Translations under genes and position numbers: made by a program
Shown: positions 46,252 through 59,360 of the stretch, piece after piece
Layout: each line of letters starts with the position of its first letter
How positions within the stretch are numbered: the first letter of the stretch is position 1
DNA from: Cryptomeria japonica
Lineage: Eukaryota; Streptophyta; Pinopsida; Cupressales; Cupressaceae
Direction of reading: 5' to 3'
NCBI RefSeq assembly: GCF_030272615.1
Contig: NC_081415.1
Location: 231,517,303-231,581,302 of the forward strand
Length of the DNA: 64,000 nt
The notes under the pieces: generated by a model
The model's database searches: none
What the model was told of the DNA's origin: nothing
The model's input: the letters and a program-made list of their open reading frames with translations, nothing else

Positions 46252-46478
46252 CAGCTAAGTTGCCGGTATGGGTATGGGTACGTGGGTACGGGGGTACGGT
46301 ATTTTTTTAGAATACCACATATCATGCATGCCAAGCAAAACTTAGAACTACCATAAATATTACAAATTTGAATTACAATAATACTAATTTGAAATCAATT
46401 TGTCAAAGCTTGAATGTTATGATGGACATAATAAATTCGTTGTTCATTGGTTCAAAATTAAAATAACACAATCAGTAA

Positions 46479-49400
46479 TTATGCATCATATGGATCCTCA
46501 GGAAGATCAACATCAACATCAACATCATCACTGACATTAGATGATGTAGGTAGATGAGTAGAACCACATGCAACCCCACTGCCACTCGCACTAGAAGGAC
46601 GATGGCTATCCGACTCTACAAGTAAAGATTCTGTGGTAGCTGAAAAATCTAAATCAGTTCGCTCTGGATCTACATCCCACAACTTTATGCCCCCTTGTAC
46701 TCCTTTTGTGTGAGTATGAAGGCGCAAGTTGGAATGCACATAAAGCAGCTCTTCTGCCTTACTTGCTGCCAATCGATTGCGTTTCACTGAGTGGATAAAG
46801 GAGTATGTACTCCAATTTCCCTCAGATGAACAGGAACTGGCAACCTATTGAAACAAAGTGAGTAAAATTATAAAATTGTAGATCAAACATTAAATTTGAA
46901 GTTAATAATTTTATTCTTTTTAAAATAGTAAACAATATGAATTCAGATATTACTATAAAAACAAAAGAACGAACTTGTGATAAAAGTTTGATCGCAAGAG
47001 TTTGGAGGTGTGGTGATGTATGGCCATTGAGATACCACCAAGCATGAGCATCCTTTTTACACTTGTCACAAAGAGCAGAAGCACTTTGACCATTGGAGGC
47101 TACAAAATCAGCAAACTCGTAATTAAATCTTCCATTTCGCGACTGGGGAAGAGTTTTGTAAGTGCTTTCCTACACCCATCACTAACTTCTGGATCTTTGT
47201 ATGGTGGCACCCTTGACGACATAGCAAGAATTTCATCACTATAAAATTTGGGAGTCAATGCAAATGCAAGAAGATGAAGTGGGGTGGTCATTTTCTCAAT
47301 CATTGAATCAATGCCATTGTATACCTCTCCCAAACATGGATTTTTTATGTCGATATAACGGATCATACTCATGATGGGTTTAGTGAAACTAAGAAGATAT
47401 TCCACTCGCTCCCACCAAGTGTCATCTAGGATCATCTGCTTTACATTTGATGCCATTTCAGTACTGGATGGCCGCCATAGGGACCAACTTTGACTAATAA
47501 CCATGCTAGCAAGTGACTCTCGCACCTTCACAAGTCGCCTCAAGACAATTGTGTTGGATGCGAATCGGGTCTCAGCAACCTATTCAAAAATAAATAATTG
47601 AAGTAAAAATAAAAAGACATGCTCAAATTTAAAAACTAAATTTATAATTAGTAAAGTGAAATGTAGAATTTAAAAATTGAAATGCTTCAATTACCTTTAG
47701 CAACTCCAATTGTGAAAATGACCTAAAAATGGCCTGTGCCATGTGATGGTTTGTAATAAACATTTGGATCTCTTCAGCCTCAGCATAGATTTCTTTGATC
47801 CAATTTATTTTTCTACCCAACTTCTGTAGCATAAGGTTGAGAGAATGCACAACACAAGGTGTCCAAAATATATGTTCAAACCGTGTTTCAATCAACCTGC
47901 CTGCGCTCTGCAATTCTTTGCATTGCCCATTATTACTTGGACAACATTTTGATGACCCATATCTTGAATGCATTGTATCAGAATGCCAGCAATAAATTGT
48001 GCATCCTTCACCTGTCCTTCACAATCGACAACTTTCAGAAACATTGCCCCTTTTGAGCACACTGCAATAACATTAATTAATGGCCGATTTTTGACATCCT
48101 TCCATCCATCAGCAATAATAGACACCACTGTTTGTTTCCATGAATTTCTAATGGGAGCCAATGCATTGTCTATGCTTTTTACCTCCTTAGCTAGTAAGGT
48201 GCTACACACCTTTTCATAACTTGGCCCCGTGTACCCTTGTGGAGCCTCATTTACTTTTCTTAGCATATCCTGCCAATATGGTGATCGTACAACATTAAAT
48301 GACAAACCATTTGCATTTAAACATCTTGCAACAGTTTGGTCTGCAATCTCTCTGGCTTCATTCTTAAATGCTCTTTCTAATGGCCCTTGGCTTCTCTTCA
48401 CACTAATAGGTTCTTCTTCTTCAATTCTACCCAAAAATGTGTGGCTCTCTACTACGACATTTGGAAAGTTATTATGAGATGTTGGTTTTGTTTTGTCATT
48501 GATGTCATGTTATAAGCTTGTTGGTTTCAGTTTAGTAGTCGCCATGTATACACTGGTATGAGTTTCAGAGTTGAATTTCGATTTCAGTTTCGGAGTTGAC
48601 AGGTGTTGTGTGTGTAAGCTTCTCTCTTCTGATGAAAGTAGAAGTTTGTACTATGCTGAGGCTCCAGATGCGTGATATTAGTCTCTTCCAATTGCGTAAT
48701 ACATGTCGTGTCAGGACTGTACAGGTAACGTCTTTTCTGGATATGTTTCAAGTGGGTCTGGTATGTAAGTGGGGCGTTTTTTTTTGCTACATAGATTTCT
48801 GGAAGTCGATAATTGTTCTCTTCATTATTGTCAGCTTTGTAACTTCTGTGTTTTCCCAGCAGTGTGTGGAGTTCGGTTTTTGTGGGTATAACAAGTGAAT
48901 ACGTTTTGAAAGTTTGGTGCAATGTATTATATCTCTGATTCGCTCCTCACCAAAATTTGTAACGCCACTCTGATCTTGGCAATTGTATGATAAATAATCC
49001 GCCTTTCCTTTTTAATTGAGTGCAGGTCGAATATCTCGGGTGGCATGATTGATTGTTTCGCCTCAGAAGTTTTTAAAAATTTTCGGGCTCCTTTTGGCAT
49101 GTAGTGACTCGTAAAAGGGATCAAAAGTAAACCGCTGATTTTTTTAAAATTATGGGAGTTCGATTCTTAAAGTGTTCGGTTTTATATTTTTGGGTGAATC
49201 GTATCCCCCCTTGCTACGTGTACCTGTATGTTGGCAGCCTTAGCTGGCGTTATTTTTTTCATTTTTGGAGTAGTCAGTGGTAACCGCTCTTCGACGAGTT
49301 GAGCTTGAAAAAGAAAACTGCCGAACGATTTCTGTGTGGGTAGCTGTTGTTAAAACTTGGTCATCGTTTTTTGAATATGTTGAGGAAAAGCAGTTTTGGA

Positions 49401-50464
49401 GAAAATAGGATATTGAGATGGTGTTAATGCTTGGTGAAAGCATATAGAGGTGACGTCTTTAAAAACATTTTTACGACTAGTCTCTGTAGGTTGAAATAGC
49501 TCTGAAGAATCAATTGTTTTGTTGAAAGACACTAAAATTTCAGTGTCACATGCTCTGAGTGGTGTTTACTTTCAGAAAGGTTTGGCCTAAAGTTAATAAA
49601 AGATGGATAAATAGAAGCCTGTGCTGTTTATACTGTTACTATGTTGCTCATCAAAAGGGGACAAAGTTGGGGGTCTGAATAGATGAAATTTGATTATAGA
49701 CAGAAATTTTTGTAAACCTCAGTCTTAAAATTCTGAGTGTTGTGAATAGTGAGAGTTTTATACACTGCTGTATAAAACAGAGAGCTTTAGACTCTGAATC
49801 TTTCAAATTCTGAAAGGACATTTGTTTGGGATTGAAGCCTCTAGAGTTTTGAGTTGGTGCTCAGCTAGAGTTGGAGCTCTTTGTAATTTTGGCTCGGTGC
49901 CCATATTTGATTAGTTAATACCATGGTTTTTTACCTTGTTGGGTTTTCCAAGTGATAAACTTTGTGTCTCTGTTTATCTAGTTTCTAGCTTTAAATCCTT
50001 GATATATATATTGTTAATCATGTTAAAACATTGATTCACCCCCCGTTCTGTCGCCCTCCCCCTCCCCCTCCCAGTGTTTTCTGTTTGTCTTTCATGAGAT
50101 GGAGGAGGCTACTTGATCCCCTTCCTTTCCTCAAAGGATGGTTTGCGCCACGAGAAACTCTTGCATCTGCTTCCTCTTGCTCTCTAATGAATCCTGCTAT
50201 TTGTAGAGGTGGTAATCCATTATTATCCTTTCCTGGACATGCTTTGATACCTTGTTAGGGATTTGCACATAAATAGGCTTTCACATGACTATATGAGCTT
50301 TTGTACCTCACATTACAAAAATTGCATATCCAAACAAATGTTCCACCCCCTTTTCCTTGCTTTATCATTTGTACATATTTGCATAAAGGTGAGTTTGGAT
50401 CGGTTTTGAAGGTCGGAGAACTAACATTGGTTGCCATTACACTATTAACAAATTCAAAAAACAT
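46479..50464 (-). pseudogene. hAT transposase relic (BED, DUF659, dimerisation domain)
   Basis: Pieces in order on the minus strand: a BED zinc finger with FVWICNFCNVRYKSSYSHVK (50464-50255, stop after it); a linker at 50254-50100; the inserted LTR; DUF659 at 48434-47892 with PYWQDMLRKV, ADGWKDVKNRPLINV and MGNAKNCR; the FWTPCVVHSLNLML block near 47880; the region 47543-47100 ending in a REMED stretch; and the C-terminal dimerisation tail at 46787-46479 with RNRLAASKAEELLYVHSNLRL and an acidic end. Stops and frame changes lie between the pieces. Confidence 0.78.
48480..50094 (+). mobile_element. solo LTR (Copia type) inside the hAT transposase
   Basis: 1,615 bp, starting TGTTGGTTTTG and ending TTTGTCTTTCA, with target duplication TGAGA at 48475-48479 and 50095-50099. 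Near its right end it has a CACCCCCC run and C-rich stretch, and inside it TATA-like sequences near 49760. No internal coding region is present. It most likely arose by recombination between the two LTRs of a full element. The transposase linker lies on its right and DUF659 on its left, which confirms the insertion. Confidence 0.88.
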
Positions 50465-50470
50465 TAAACA

Positions 50471-51889
50471 ATATAAATAAGAGTTAAATATTTGATTTAT
50501 TTTTAGAAAATAATTATAATAATTATAAATATAAATTTATAATTATATTTTCAATAACATAAATAAATTTATAGTTATAAATTATAATTATACTATATTA
50601 CTATTTATTTTAAATATTATTAAATTAATATAAGGTATAGTTAAAATTACAAATGTAAATCATACAGATAAATGATTAAATGCTAATAACAATTTACAAA
50701 TATTATATTAATAATAATAACATTTTAATAATTATAAAATAAAAAAGTTAAAAACCAATTATATATACATTATATAATAATAACTATATTATTAAATTTA
50801 ATAAACAATGTAAAAAAAATAATATTAAATTTTAATATCTGGAAAATATAAAGGAAAAACTATTAATTATAAAATTATTATAAGTTCGATTAATGTTCTT
50901 CATCATCATGGAAATAAAAATACCCGGTGATAGCTTCAGAAAATACCCAGCGATGGCTTCTGAAAATACCCCGCGATGGTTTCCGCGTGCGAGCTGTAGA
51001 TGGATGGATCCTTCTACGAACTTGCCGGTGAAATCGTGGGATTTTTTCTTCTGCAACCGCCCTCGAACTTGCTCTCGTTTTTACTTGCTCCTTCTGAGTG
51101 CTCCGTTGTGTTCTGCTCTTTTTTTTTTACTCTTGACTGTCCACATTTCGCCATTTTTATTACGCAAATCCTCGATAAAATAGAAGCTTTTTTTTTGCCA
51201 CTGAAAAAACTAGGAAAAAACATTTCTAAAATTTCAGTCAGTCAAATTCGTTTTGGAAACCTCCGTTCAAGATGTTGGATTCGTCGGGATTCGAAGGAAA
51301 TTCGTTGGAAACGGTTCAAGATGATAAAATCTGAACCCTGTACGAATCCACGAGGTTTTTTGGTTGTATCCAGTATGTATTGTACCCAGAAATATTAGGG
51401 AAAACCTGCCGAATCTGCAACTTAGGTCAAAACAGACCTCTCCACAAAAAAATGGCAATTTTCACCATACCAAATGGGAGATATGGGTTTTTTTGTTTTT
51501 CTAGAAACCCTAGGCAGGGTTTGGGACTGTTTTCACCAAAAATGCAATATCTCTCTCAAAACTCAACAAGAATTGATGAGACCAAGTGCATTAGAAAGTA
51601 AATTCACATATCTTTCAATCCCAATTGGTCTGAGATCAAGGTATGGAATATAAAATTCGTACCACATGCTGCAACAGGACTGTTACAGGAAAATCTGGAA
51701 GTAGCAGTCACTAAAATGATCATAACTTTCACAAAACATAATGAAAATTAGTCAAACCAAAAGGATTTGAAAGATAAAAACATTCTCCCACTTTTACAAT
51801 TGTTTTCAGGCTAATATCTATCTTTACCAGTCCGTACAATGAAAATTACAGTTAGATTTCAAAAAATTACAAGAAAAAGTAGTGAAAAT
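50471..51889. other. AT-rich block, then unclassified sequence
   Basis: 50471-50885 is extremely AT-rich. Then come three near repeats of AAAATACCC.GCGATGGCTTC (50918-50985) and T-rich non-coding DNA. No gene is recognised. Confidence 0.55.
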
Positions 51890-52430
51890 CTAAGTCACCA
51901 GGTTCGAATTCGAATTCGAAGTTCGACAACTTTGAAATTCGAATGAAGTTCGATGAGGGAAAATTTCGAAATGTATAAAATTTGAATTAAGTTCGCCATA
52001 TGTATAAATATGCCAGATATATTCTATAAAACAACCAATCTTTCATATGGGGGATGGTTCCATATGAATTGCTAATAAGGTTTATTGTAAGTAACATCTT
52101 TATCTCATCTTATGAGAATAATAGAATCACCAAATACTGGAATACCTCACTGATTGGGTAATCAATTATCATCTTCAGCATTTTTTTCTCATCCTAATTG
52201 AGGGTTCTAACAGACATAAATATCCTGAAGACAGAACGGGTTAATGGGTTTTAACCAAAGAAAAGAAGATGTGTTTAAAAAATATTAACAGAAGAAGAAG
52301 GCCAAATTTTTATATATATATATATTTTTTTTTTGAAGTTAGGCGAATTTCAACGAATTATTTTTTTTTTTTTGAAGTTCGACGAATTTCGAACTTCAAG
52401 GATGAAATTCAGCCGAACCTGGTGACTTAG
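51890..52430. mobile_element. 541-bp miniature hAT with 17-bp perfect terminal inverted repeats
   Basis: The ends are CTAAGTCACCAGGTTCG and its exact reverse complement. Target duplication GTGAAAAT at 51882-51889 and 52431-52438. Subterminal TTCGAATTCGAAGTTCG repeats occur at both ends. No ORF. The 8-bp duplication places it with hAT-type elements. Confidence 0.95.
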
Positions 52431-52739
52431 GTGAAAATGATGCATATCTTTCATTCAATCTTCTCCAACCTTCAACAACCCTTTTGGTCGTGGTTACAAG
52501 GCATTTTTATCGTATTACAATCAGTTTTGAACTTCCAACCGCCCCAAACCAACTCTTTAACAACTTTTGAAAAGTTGTCATGACAATGTAAAAAAGTTGC
52601 CATGCAATTTTGACAACAAAGTAGCAACTTTTACATCTTTTCACCAAATGACCCAAAAACTTCAAGAATGGTCCTATTTGATCACTAATGGTAAAAAATG
52701 ACCTTATTTACATCAAATAATCCTAAACAAGACAAAAAC

Positions 52740-53520
52740 TCAAACTTTGCTTCCTGGAAGTATGATAGACTTGTGGGTGCTCTTGCACCAGGGTCCAACC
52801 TTTTCTATGGCATCCTTTAAAATCTGAAATTGGAAGCTTGCATCCTTTCTCTTCCTCAAGCAATCAATGGCTCGAAGAAAATAAGAGCCTATTGAACATG
52901 TGACAATAACATTAATGAGTGGCCGATGTCTAATATTGGTCCACCAATTGATTGATAATGATCGAGCATCCATCTCTTATCCAAACTTGTCTCATCGCCT
53001 CCATCATTTTACTCACTTTGGAATACTCCTTATCAAGGAGGGAGGTGTGTAGCTTATGATCTCCAGGGGGAACATATGAAGGACCAACTACTATTGCATC
53101 TTTGAACATTTGTTTAAAATATGGAGACCATACCACATGAAATGTTATGGCATTAGCATAGAAAAATTTGGCAATAGAAGTATCAGCTACATCTTGTAAT
53201 TGCATATTAAACATGCCTGCAACACCAATGGACCTTTTCTTTCCTCTATGACTCTCAGGCTTAATATGTGTGTATTGAGTAGCACTAGCACTAGCACTAG
53301 CACTAGCACTGGGACTAGGATTAGATAATGGCTGCAAAGACTCCATTAACATTCCTATTCTTTTGGCTTCACCCTCCATGTGTAACCTAGTCACCTCGGT
53401 CTTCTCAACCAATGTGATGGTTTTGCATATTTTTACCCCTTGAGAAGTTATGCCTACAAGATGGGAGTAAACTCATGTAGCTGCCCCTATATTCCTCGCA
53501 AATGTGACACATCCATACTC
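52740..53520 (-). pseudogene. hAT transposase N-terminal relic (BED and DUF659)
   Basis: The BED finger begins CHICEEYRG near 53508, shifts frame, and continues as SHLVGITSQGVKICKTIT. Then comes the 53412-52930 frame with a Ser-Ala repeat linker (SASASASASA), a VWSPYFKQMFKDAI block and the DUF659 core. The frame 52973-52740 adds WWTNIRHRPLINVIVTC. Frame changes and loss of the C-terminal half make it non-functional. Confidence 0.72.
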
Positions 53521-54261
53521 TACTCCCCCCTATTTTTTTTTCTTGGTGTCTATGGCTGTTGCATATTGTAAAGGTGGTTTTTTTGGGTTGAAGGGGCCCT
53601 TAGCATATTTTTCCAATGTTTTAGGAGGACATTTAAATGGATTTTATGCACCTTGTGTTTCTGAAACACCCACATTTCTCGAAGAACTGCCATGAAATGT
53701 TTGTTCAATTTCAATCTCTTCACCCCAATTACCCTCACCATTGTTAGAGCTTATTGTTTTTTTTTTGAATTGAAATGCAAATTATGCTGCAAATGAAATC
53801 ATAGAACACAAACAAAACAAATAAAAACCTCTAAGTGTTTGAAATTTTGTCAAAAACAAAAAAAATGCGAAAGAATTTGTGAAAACAAACAAAAAACAAT
53901 GAACTGACCTCAAATGATGGGAGATCTGGGCTTCTTTTATCTTTTGCTCACCCCTTTCCTCCTTTCACTTGGTTTTCCTTCATTTTTGCTCTTCTTCTTT
54001 CTGTTACTTTGTTCTTTTATCTTTTGCTCACCCCTTTATTTTTTAAATTTTTTGAGGTCTTTTTTTAAAAAGAAACTTTTTCATGCTTTGCTGTCTGGGG
54101 ATGTTTCCGGGAGTTTCCCAAACATCCCTAAAATGTCCCCCCTTTTTTCTTGCGAGATTGGGGATGGCTGGGGACGTTTCTGAGGTGCCCCTGCGTCCGC
54201 TAGATGTTTCCACTCAGGGACGGCTTGTTTTAGGATGGGTACGTGTCCCCAGGTTACACAA
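52740..54261 (-). mobile_element. decayed hAT transposon, right half defined
   Basis: The right end at 54261 (reverse complement TTGTGTAACCTGGGGACACG) aligns with the right end of the miniature hAT at 35544. GGGACG-type subterminal motifs fill 54100-54250. Transposase pieces lie to the left on the minus strand. The left end is not found. A perfect 8-bp duplication could not be demonstrated. Confidence 0.7.
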
Positions 54262-56044
54262 GCTATTAGTCAAAGCTTTGCACAAAATGCCAATCTTCCA
54301 TTGATCTTTGACTGCAAAATCCAAGCAATTGTAAAGACTAAAGAGCATAAAACTGCTAATCCAATTGTGCAGAGTTTCACGAGAATTTCATTTTAGCATT
54401 TTTACTCGAAGGCACTGCCCAAGATTTCATTTCACTCATATCCTGTGCAGAACAGTGATTTGAGGCTGCAGTCACCTGCATATCTGGGTTGACTTCTTGT
54501 GAGCTTCACCAACCACTTGGGTGCTTGGTCATTAAGAGTGCCTTGAAATGCAATTGGCATATGTGTGTCAATCTGTCATCTAAAGGTCTGGTCAGCTTCG
54601 AAGAGTTTGCAAATTTTCAGATGTGAAGCCTTTTATTCATTTTTCTATCACATTGCAATGATAATGGCAGCAGGGCCAATAAAGAGTTGGAATTTTGGGT
54701 TGTTGACAAGTGGTGGCAGTTGAACAGGGTTGTATTTCAAAAGTACTGTGATCAAATTTCTTTCATAAAACTTGAGCTGTGCTAGTCTCCAGATTGGGAA
54801 ATGATGAGTTAAACAGGAGATTGTGCCTTAATAAGGATTGAAGAACATAAAGCAGATCAGATACAACTGCAGTGTGAAGTATATCATTATCTACCTACCT
54901 TTAAATATTTTCGAACTGCTTTTGATGATAGTCTAGATCAGAAACATGCATACAATTGAATCAGAAATATAAGATGGCACAGGCACACAGTACACAAGGC
55001 TCAAGTAGTGCACAGCACGACAAATTATGTTAATACAACTCCACAATGCTTTGCATTAACATAACATTACAATTAAAGAGATTAATCTATATATTTCCCT
55101 CATGGTTATCTATAGCTGCTTTTCCCTACTGACTGCATTAACTACCACATTAATTGTGCCACAATACAAAACAAGGTATCTTTATTCCTTTTCCTATGTC
55201 ACATTTAATTTAAAATTACATTTTATAAAATGTGGATTGTCCCTTTAACATTAGTTTTTGATTTAAGTATAGGTGGTGGTTGGCACACCACAATCACACT
55301 CCCAGACCCTGCTAGATAATTTGCTTTTGTTTGAAAAGAAACAGATACCATTTCTCTAAGTTAAGAAAGCATGGAAAGCACTACACAATTTGTACTTGAG
55401 TGTACCATTTCCCTGGGTGATGTATACAACATTTGAAGACCTTACAGAGCGAGATTACCTGTTTCAAGTTCTATGTCAGACTCATGCATTTATAACCTGG
55501 TCTGTTTCTTTTTTCCTATTGTAATCATGAATTATCTCTTTGGCTAAAGTTGGTTGCATCTGGTATATTCAACAAAGGTGGAATCTAAGTTTGCAAAAAT
55601 TCTGCTTTGAAAACTGGATGTCAACCAAGGTAAGAGGGAAGATTTGTTGAGAAACATGGTAAAACCGCTGCAATAAAATCTACTTCAAGGTGCATGCAAA
55701 TCTGAAATATGTTTCTCTATGTAGGATTACCCTTGAAGAATATTATGTAGATGCATAAATCAGCAGTATCAGTAAAAAACAGCAACTCATATAGACAGAA
55801 GATTTATTTGGAGAAACTCTTTTGGAAAAGAACTCCACTAGAGAGATAGGACATATTTGTATTAATCTTCAGCATAGATGATACAATATCAACTCACTAA
55901 CACTTCGCACTCAGGCAGCATTTATACCCCTATAAACAATGATATGAAACTACCATCCTATATGTTTAATATGTAAGCAAGGAAAGAAACCAAAACAACA
56001 AATGCTTTTACCAAAAGCATGGTATCATGCAAAAACTCATTGTC
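54262..56044. other. no gene or element recognised
   Basis: Mixed-composition non-coding DNA. No open frame above about 60 codons shows family features. No terminal repeats were found. Confidence 0.5.
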
Positions 56045-57041
56045 TGTCATGTCCCCATTCAAGACTGAAAGACAATAAGAGGGTCGAAAGTAATCTTGGC
56101 AAGCATCAATTAAGGGAGAAGGTAGCAACTGGAATAAGGAAGAGTTAGCTAATCACAGGATTAGTCATCATCGATAATATCGATCATACACCTTAGCAAC
56201 AGAGATCGGCATTGTTAAGCAATATCTATTATCGACTTAAGAAGAAGATAATTAGTTATCAATGATTAAGGTGGCAGCAATCATTCAAACCGATGTTGAC
56301 TATCATCTAATTGTTACCTGTTATGAAGAGACATGATAATAAAGATTAAATGTCAAACAGCGATTGATATATATGAAGTCGACGATCATCATTTGTCATG
56401 AAAGGGTGTAATTAGCATAAAGGAAGGAAGACAATTATGAATAGGCATGAGACATGCCTTTTTGGACATAACTTATCACCCATTCGAAAGATATAAGGAG
56501 TCTCTCGATCTCACTTTGGAAGGACCAAAAAATATCTTATTTCCTTAGGCTTATACTGTAATTTGCAGAACTACAGCGATAACCCCTGGGCACTAATCAA
56601 TTGCATAAGGAGCGATACTTATAACAGTAACAGCTATGTATCACTGTAAGGGAATATTAATCCTCACACCTGCGTACTTCACCAGTAAATCAGACACAAC
56701 AGCATTCAAGGAGGAGCACTTCACATCTTTTCATCTCAGGGAGAGCAAGTATACCCGACATCTGCTAATCATACAGAGAAAGCAGACTTCCATCTGCATA
56801 AATAACCTATTCATCATACACAAACACTGAGTTTCCCTTGTTGTTCACACATATTTATCTCTGAGACAGCGTGGAATCTATATATTACAGTTATCAGATA
56901 CTTGTGCATATCAATAATTATATATCAGCAATTTCATTAATATCAATACATTTTGATAATTCATATTATCTACAGAGGACATCAGAGTCTACAATCATAT
57001 TATCGTCCCTATTTCATAAATCACCAGCCCGGGACATTACA
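56045..57041. mobile_element. probable solo LTR
   Basis: It begins TGTCATGTCCCC and ends GGGACATTACA. The flanks are TTGTC (56040-56044) and ATGTC (57042-57046), a 5-bp duplication with one mismatch. It contains GATATAAGGAGTCTCTCGATC near 56490, a TATA-like region. The ends resemble those of 30049-31847, so the two may be distant relatives. No coding sequence is seen. Confidence 0.5.
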
Positions 57042-57402
57042 ATGTCCACCTTGGAGAGCATCTTCCAAGAATAGTAAATATATCAAATGACTTCAGATGG
57101 ACATCCAATGGGCTCAATCAATGAGCCTCCAAATAGAAAACATAACTGCAAAGGCATCTTTGACCAATAATGCCCCAACGGAATACATCCTCAAGTCTAG
57201 CTCCCTATATTGGAGTCTACTAACTGATGTGGGCTCTGTCTATCATAACAAGATTCTCTACTTCTTCCTCCAGCACTTAGGAATAGGAAAGTATCTTAAA
57301 TAACCTCAAAGTCAACCATAACCGCCATCGTTATGCTCCAGCTATTTTATGAATGCATCCATGGACATCTTCCAAGAGTGTTGTTGACACGTAAAATATG
57401 CA

Positions 57403-58020
57403 TTAGGATTGCAAGGTAGATGACACCTTAATCCTAACAATATTTAGATCAAAGCAGTTATCTACATCTTTCTTAGTGATGGTGTATGGGCCATATGGAA
57501 GAGTTTCGATCTTGTTGTAAGATGTTGTGAGCTGATTATTCATTAAGTGAAGCCATATTTGATCCCAACCTTCACGGCTTCTAATATTGTTCTTGACACT
57601 ACTTATAATTGGCATTGGTCTTTTGCAAGATTGTTTGCATTTGCTGCTTTGTCAACTTCTTTCTCGGCTGAAAAAGTCTTTGCTATTGGCAACACTGGAT
57701 GAGCTAATATATGGGTGCCAAAGGTTGGAAGCCCAAACACTTTTTTCTGCAAACCCAGACACACTTGAAAAGGGCTATGTTCTGTAGAACTGGTATGGGC
57801 TCTGTCAAAGTTGAGTTGTATGAAAGGAAACTTTCATCCAAAGTGTGACGGTGGTATCATACACCCTGAGTTGGTTTAAAAGTTTCCTATTCACTGCTTT
57901 AGTTTGTTCGTAAATCTGAGGATGGAATGTGGTAAACTTTGTGAATTTGATGCCCATCTTTAATGGAAGAGCTTTCTTAAAGTTACTAAAGAATCGGATG
58001 TATCTGTTAGATATGATGGC
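57403..58020 (-). pseudogene. Ty3/Gypsy integrase relic
   Basis: On the minus strand from 58020: AIISNRYIRFFSNF, then HPQIYEQTKAVNRKL, matching the integrase core pattern (ISDRDxRF ... HPQTDGQTEVVNR). Further along, after stops and frame changes, LPYGPYTITKKDVDNCFDLN (57520-57440) matches the region after integrase (YGPF.I..KV..N.Y.L). The second catalytic Asp has become Asn in ISNRY. Confidence 0.72.
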
Positions 58021-58898
58021 TATTGATAGTTAAAAATACCCATAAATTGTGAAATATCTCCTTATGACTCCCTATGTAGTTGGATACCTTGAAGACCTCC
58101 TTTTTATACCTGGTCACTTGTTAAATATAATCATGAATTTGATGACAAATTCTTGTTTTTGTAGTAATTTATATGAACTGTTGTATAAACATTTCGACTC
58201 TTATTTCCCCTCCACAACATTCGAGACTTTTGTATTATTAATTGTCTGCTGCCTTCTTCACCTGTTCCCGTAACATCTATCAATGAGTGTGGTCATGTTA
58301 ATATGTACTAACTTTTCACTCTATCCACACAATGCTTCACAAACTTTGCGTTGACTTTTCCTTCTCATTTCTATTATTCAGGAGGATTTTGAGCTAGATT
58401 GAATGACTGCTGAGAATTGTTTGGCCCTTCAAGTATTGGCAACTTCTTTAGTCAATAGTTTTGGATGGGATTGTTCTACTAAACTGACTCTTGGATGAAA
58501 TTGTATTATTAAACTAGCTTTGTTCGTGAAAGATAACATACTACCATTGTCTTCTTATTTGCAGTTATGAATTGGCAGGGAACAAAAATGTCTAATCTGA
58601 GCAAGCATAAAAGCTTGTTCTGAGAAATCGAGATTGGATGTCCAATCAAATACTTCCCAATAGTATATTCGAGTATTGGTTGCAAGAGTCAATTGAATTT
58701 ACTCTTCAAATGAGGTTGAAAGTATGCACGGATCAGATCAGATTCCTGAGGACGATATCCTTGCATTCAGGCTTTATATTGTAAGGCATTATTTCCAATT
58801 CAAGAATAGATGAGTAAGACTTGATAGTTTTATGTGAGGAGATGGTGATTATTATTTTTATAAATCACGTTGATTGATGGATACTTGAAGATATTTTG
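58021..58898. other. unclassified sequence right of the integrase relic
   Basis: It probably includes more of the decayed Ty3 element near 58021-58100. Beyond that, no gene is recognised. Confidence 0.4.
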
Positions 58899-59360
58899 AC
58901 CACATGCTAAAGAGGTTTGTAATTTTGACATTATATTCTTTGCAACTTGTGGAACACATGTTTGAGCAAATTAATTCAAATTTCATCTGAAGGCCATGAG
59001 GGTGTATAAAGCATAAATGCATAAAGTTCGAATTTATGCCATAGAATAGTATTGAATTTCTTCCATCTTAAAAAAGCTTTGTTTTTAACATCATATTATA
59101 TGCCACATGCTAAATACATGCTTGAGCAAATTAATTTAAGTTTAATTTTGAGATTATGAGGATTTATAAAGCAGAAACGTATAATGTTCAAATTAATGCC
59201 ATAGAAAAGTATTGAACTTTTTACCACATGCTAAAAAGTTTGTTTTTAACATCATATTCTTTGCAACATGTGGAACAAATGCTTGAGCAAATTAATTTTC
59301 ATTTTAAGGTCATGAGGGTGTATAAAAGGATTATTCCAGAAAATAGTATTGAATTATTTT
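58899..59360. repeat. three tandem copies of a ~161-bp unit
   Basis: The units start near 58899, 59060 and 59222 and share CACATGCTAAA, TTGAGCAAATTAATT, ATGAGG.T.TATAAA and GCCATAGAA.AGTATTGAA. They are diverged and AT-rich. Confidence 0.8.

Larger units (their letters stand above)
46252..50470 (-). mobile_element. decayed hAT transposon, interrupted by a solo LTR
   Basis: The left end is near CAGCTAAGTTGCCGG at 46252, followed by GGTATGGGTA, ACGTGGGTACGGGGG subterminal repeats. The transposase runs on the minus strand to the BED finger at 50464-50255. The right terminus was not located; AT-rich DNA follows. A 1.6-kb LTR is inserted at 48480-50094. Confidence 0.7.

Noticed and set aside
54262-56044. 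Search for a gene in the 1.8-kb gap
   Set aside because: No frame, splice pattern or terminal repeat gave support.
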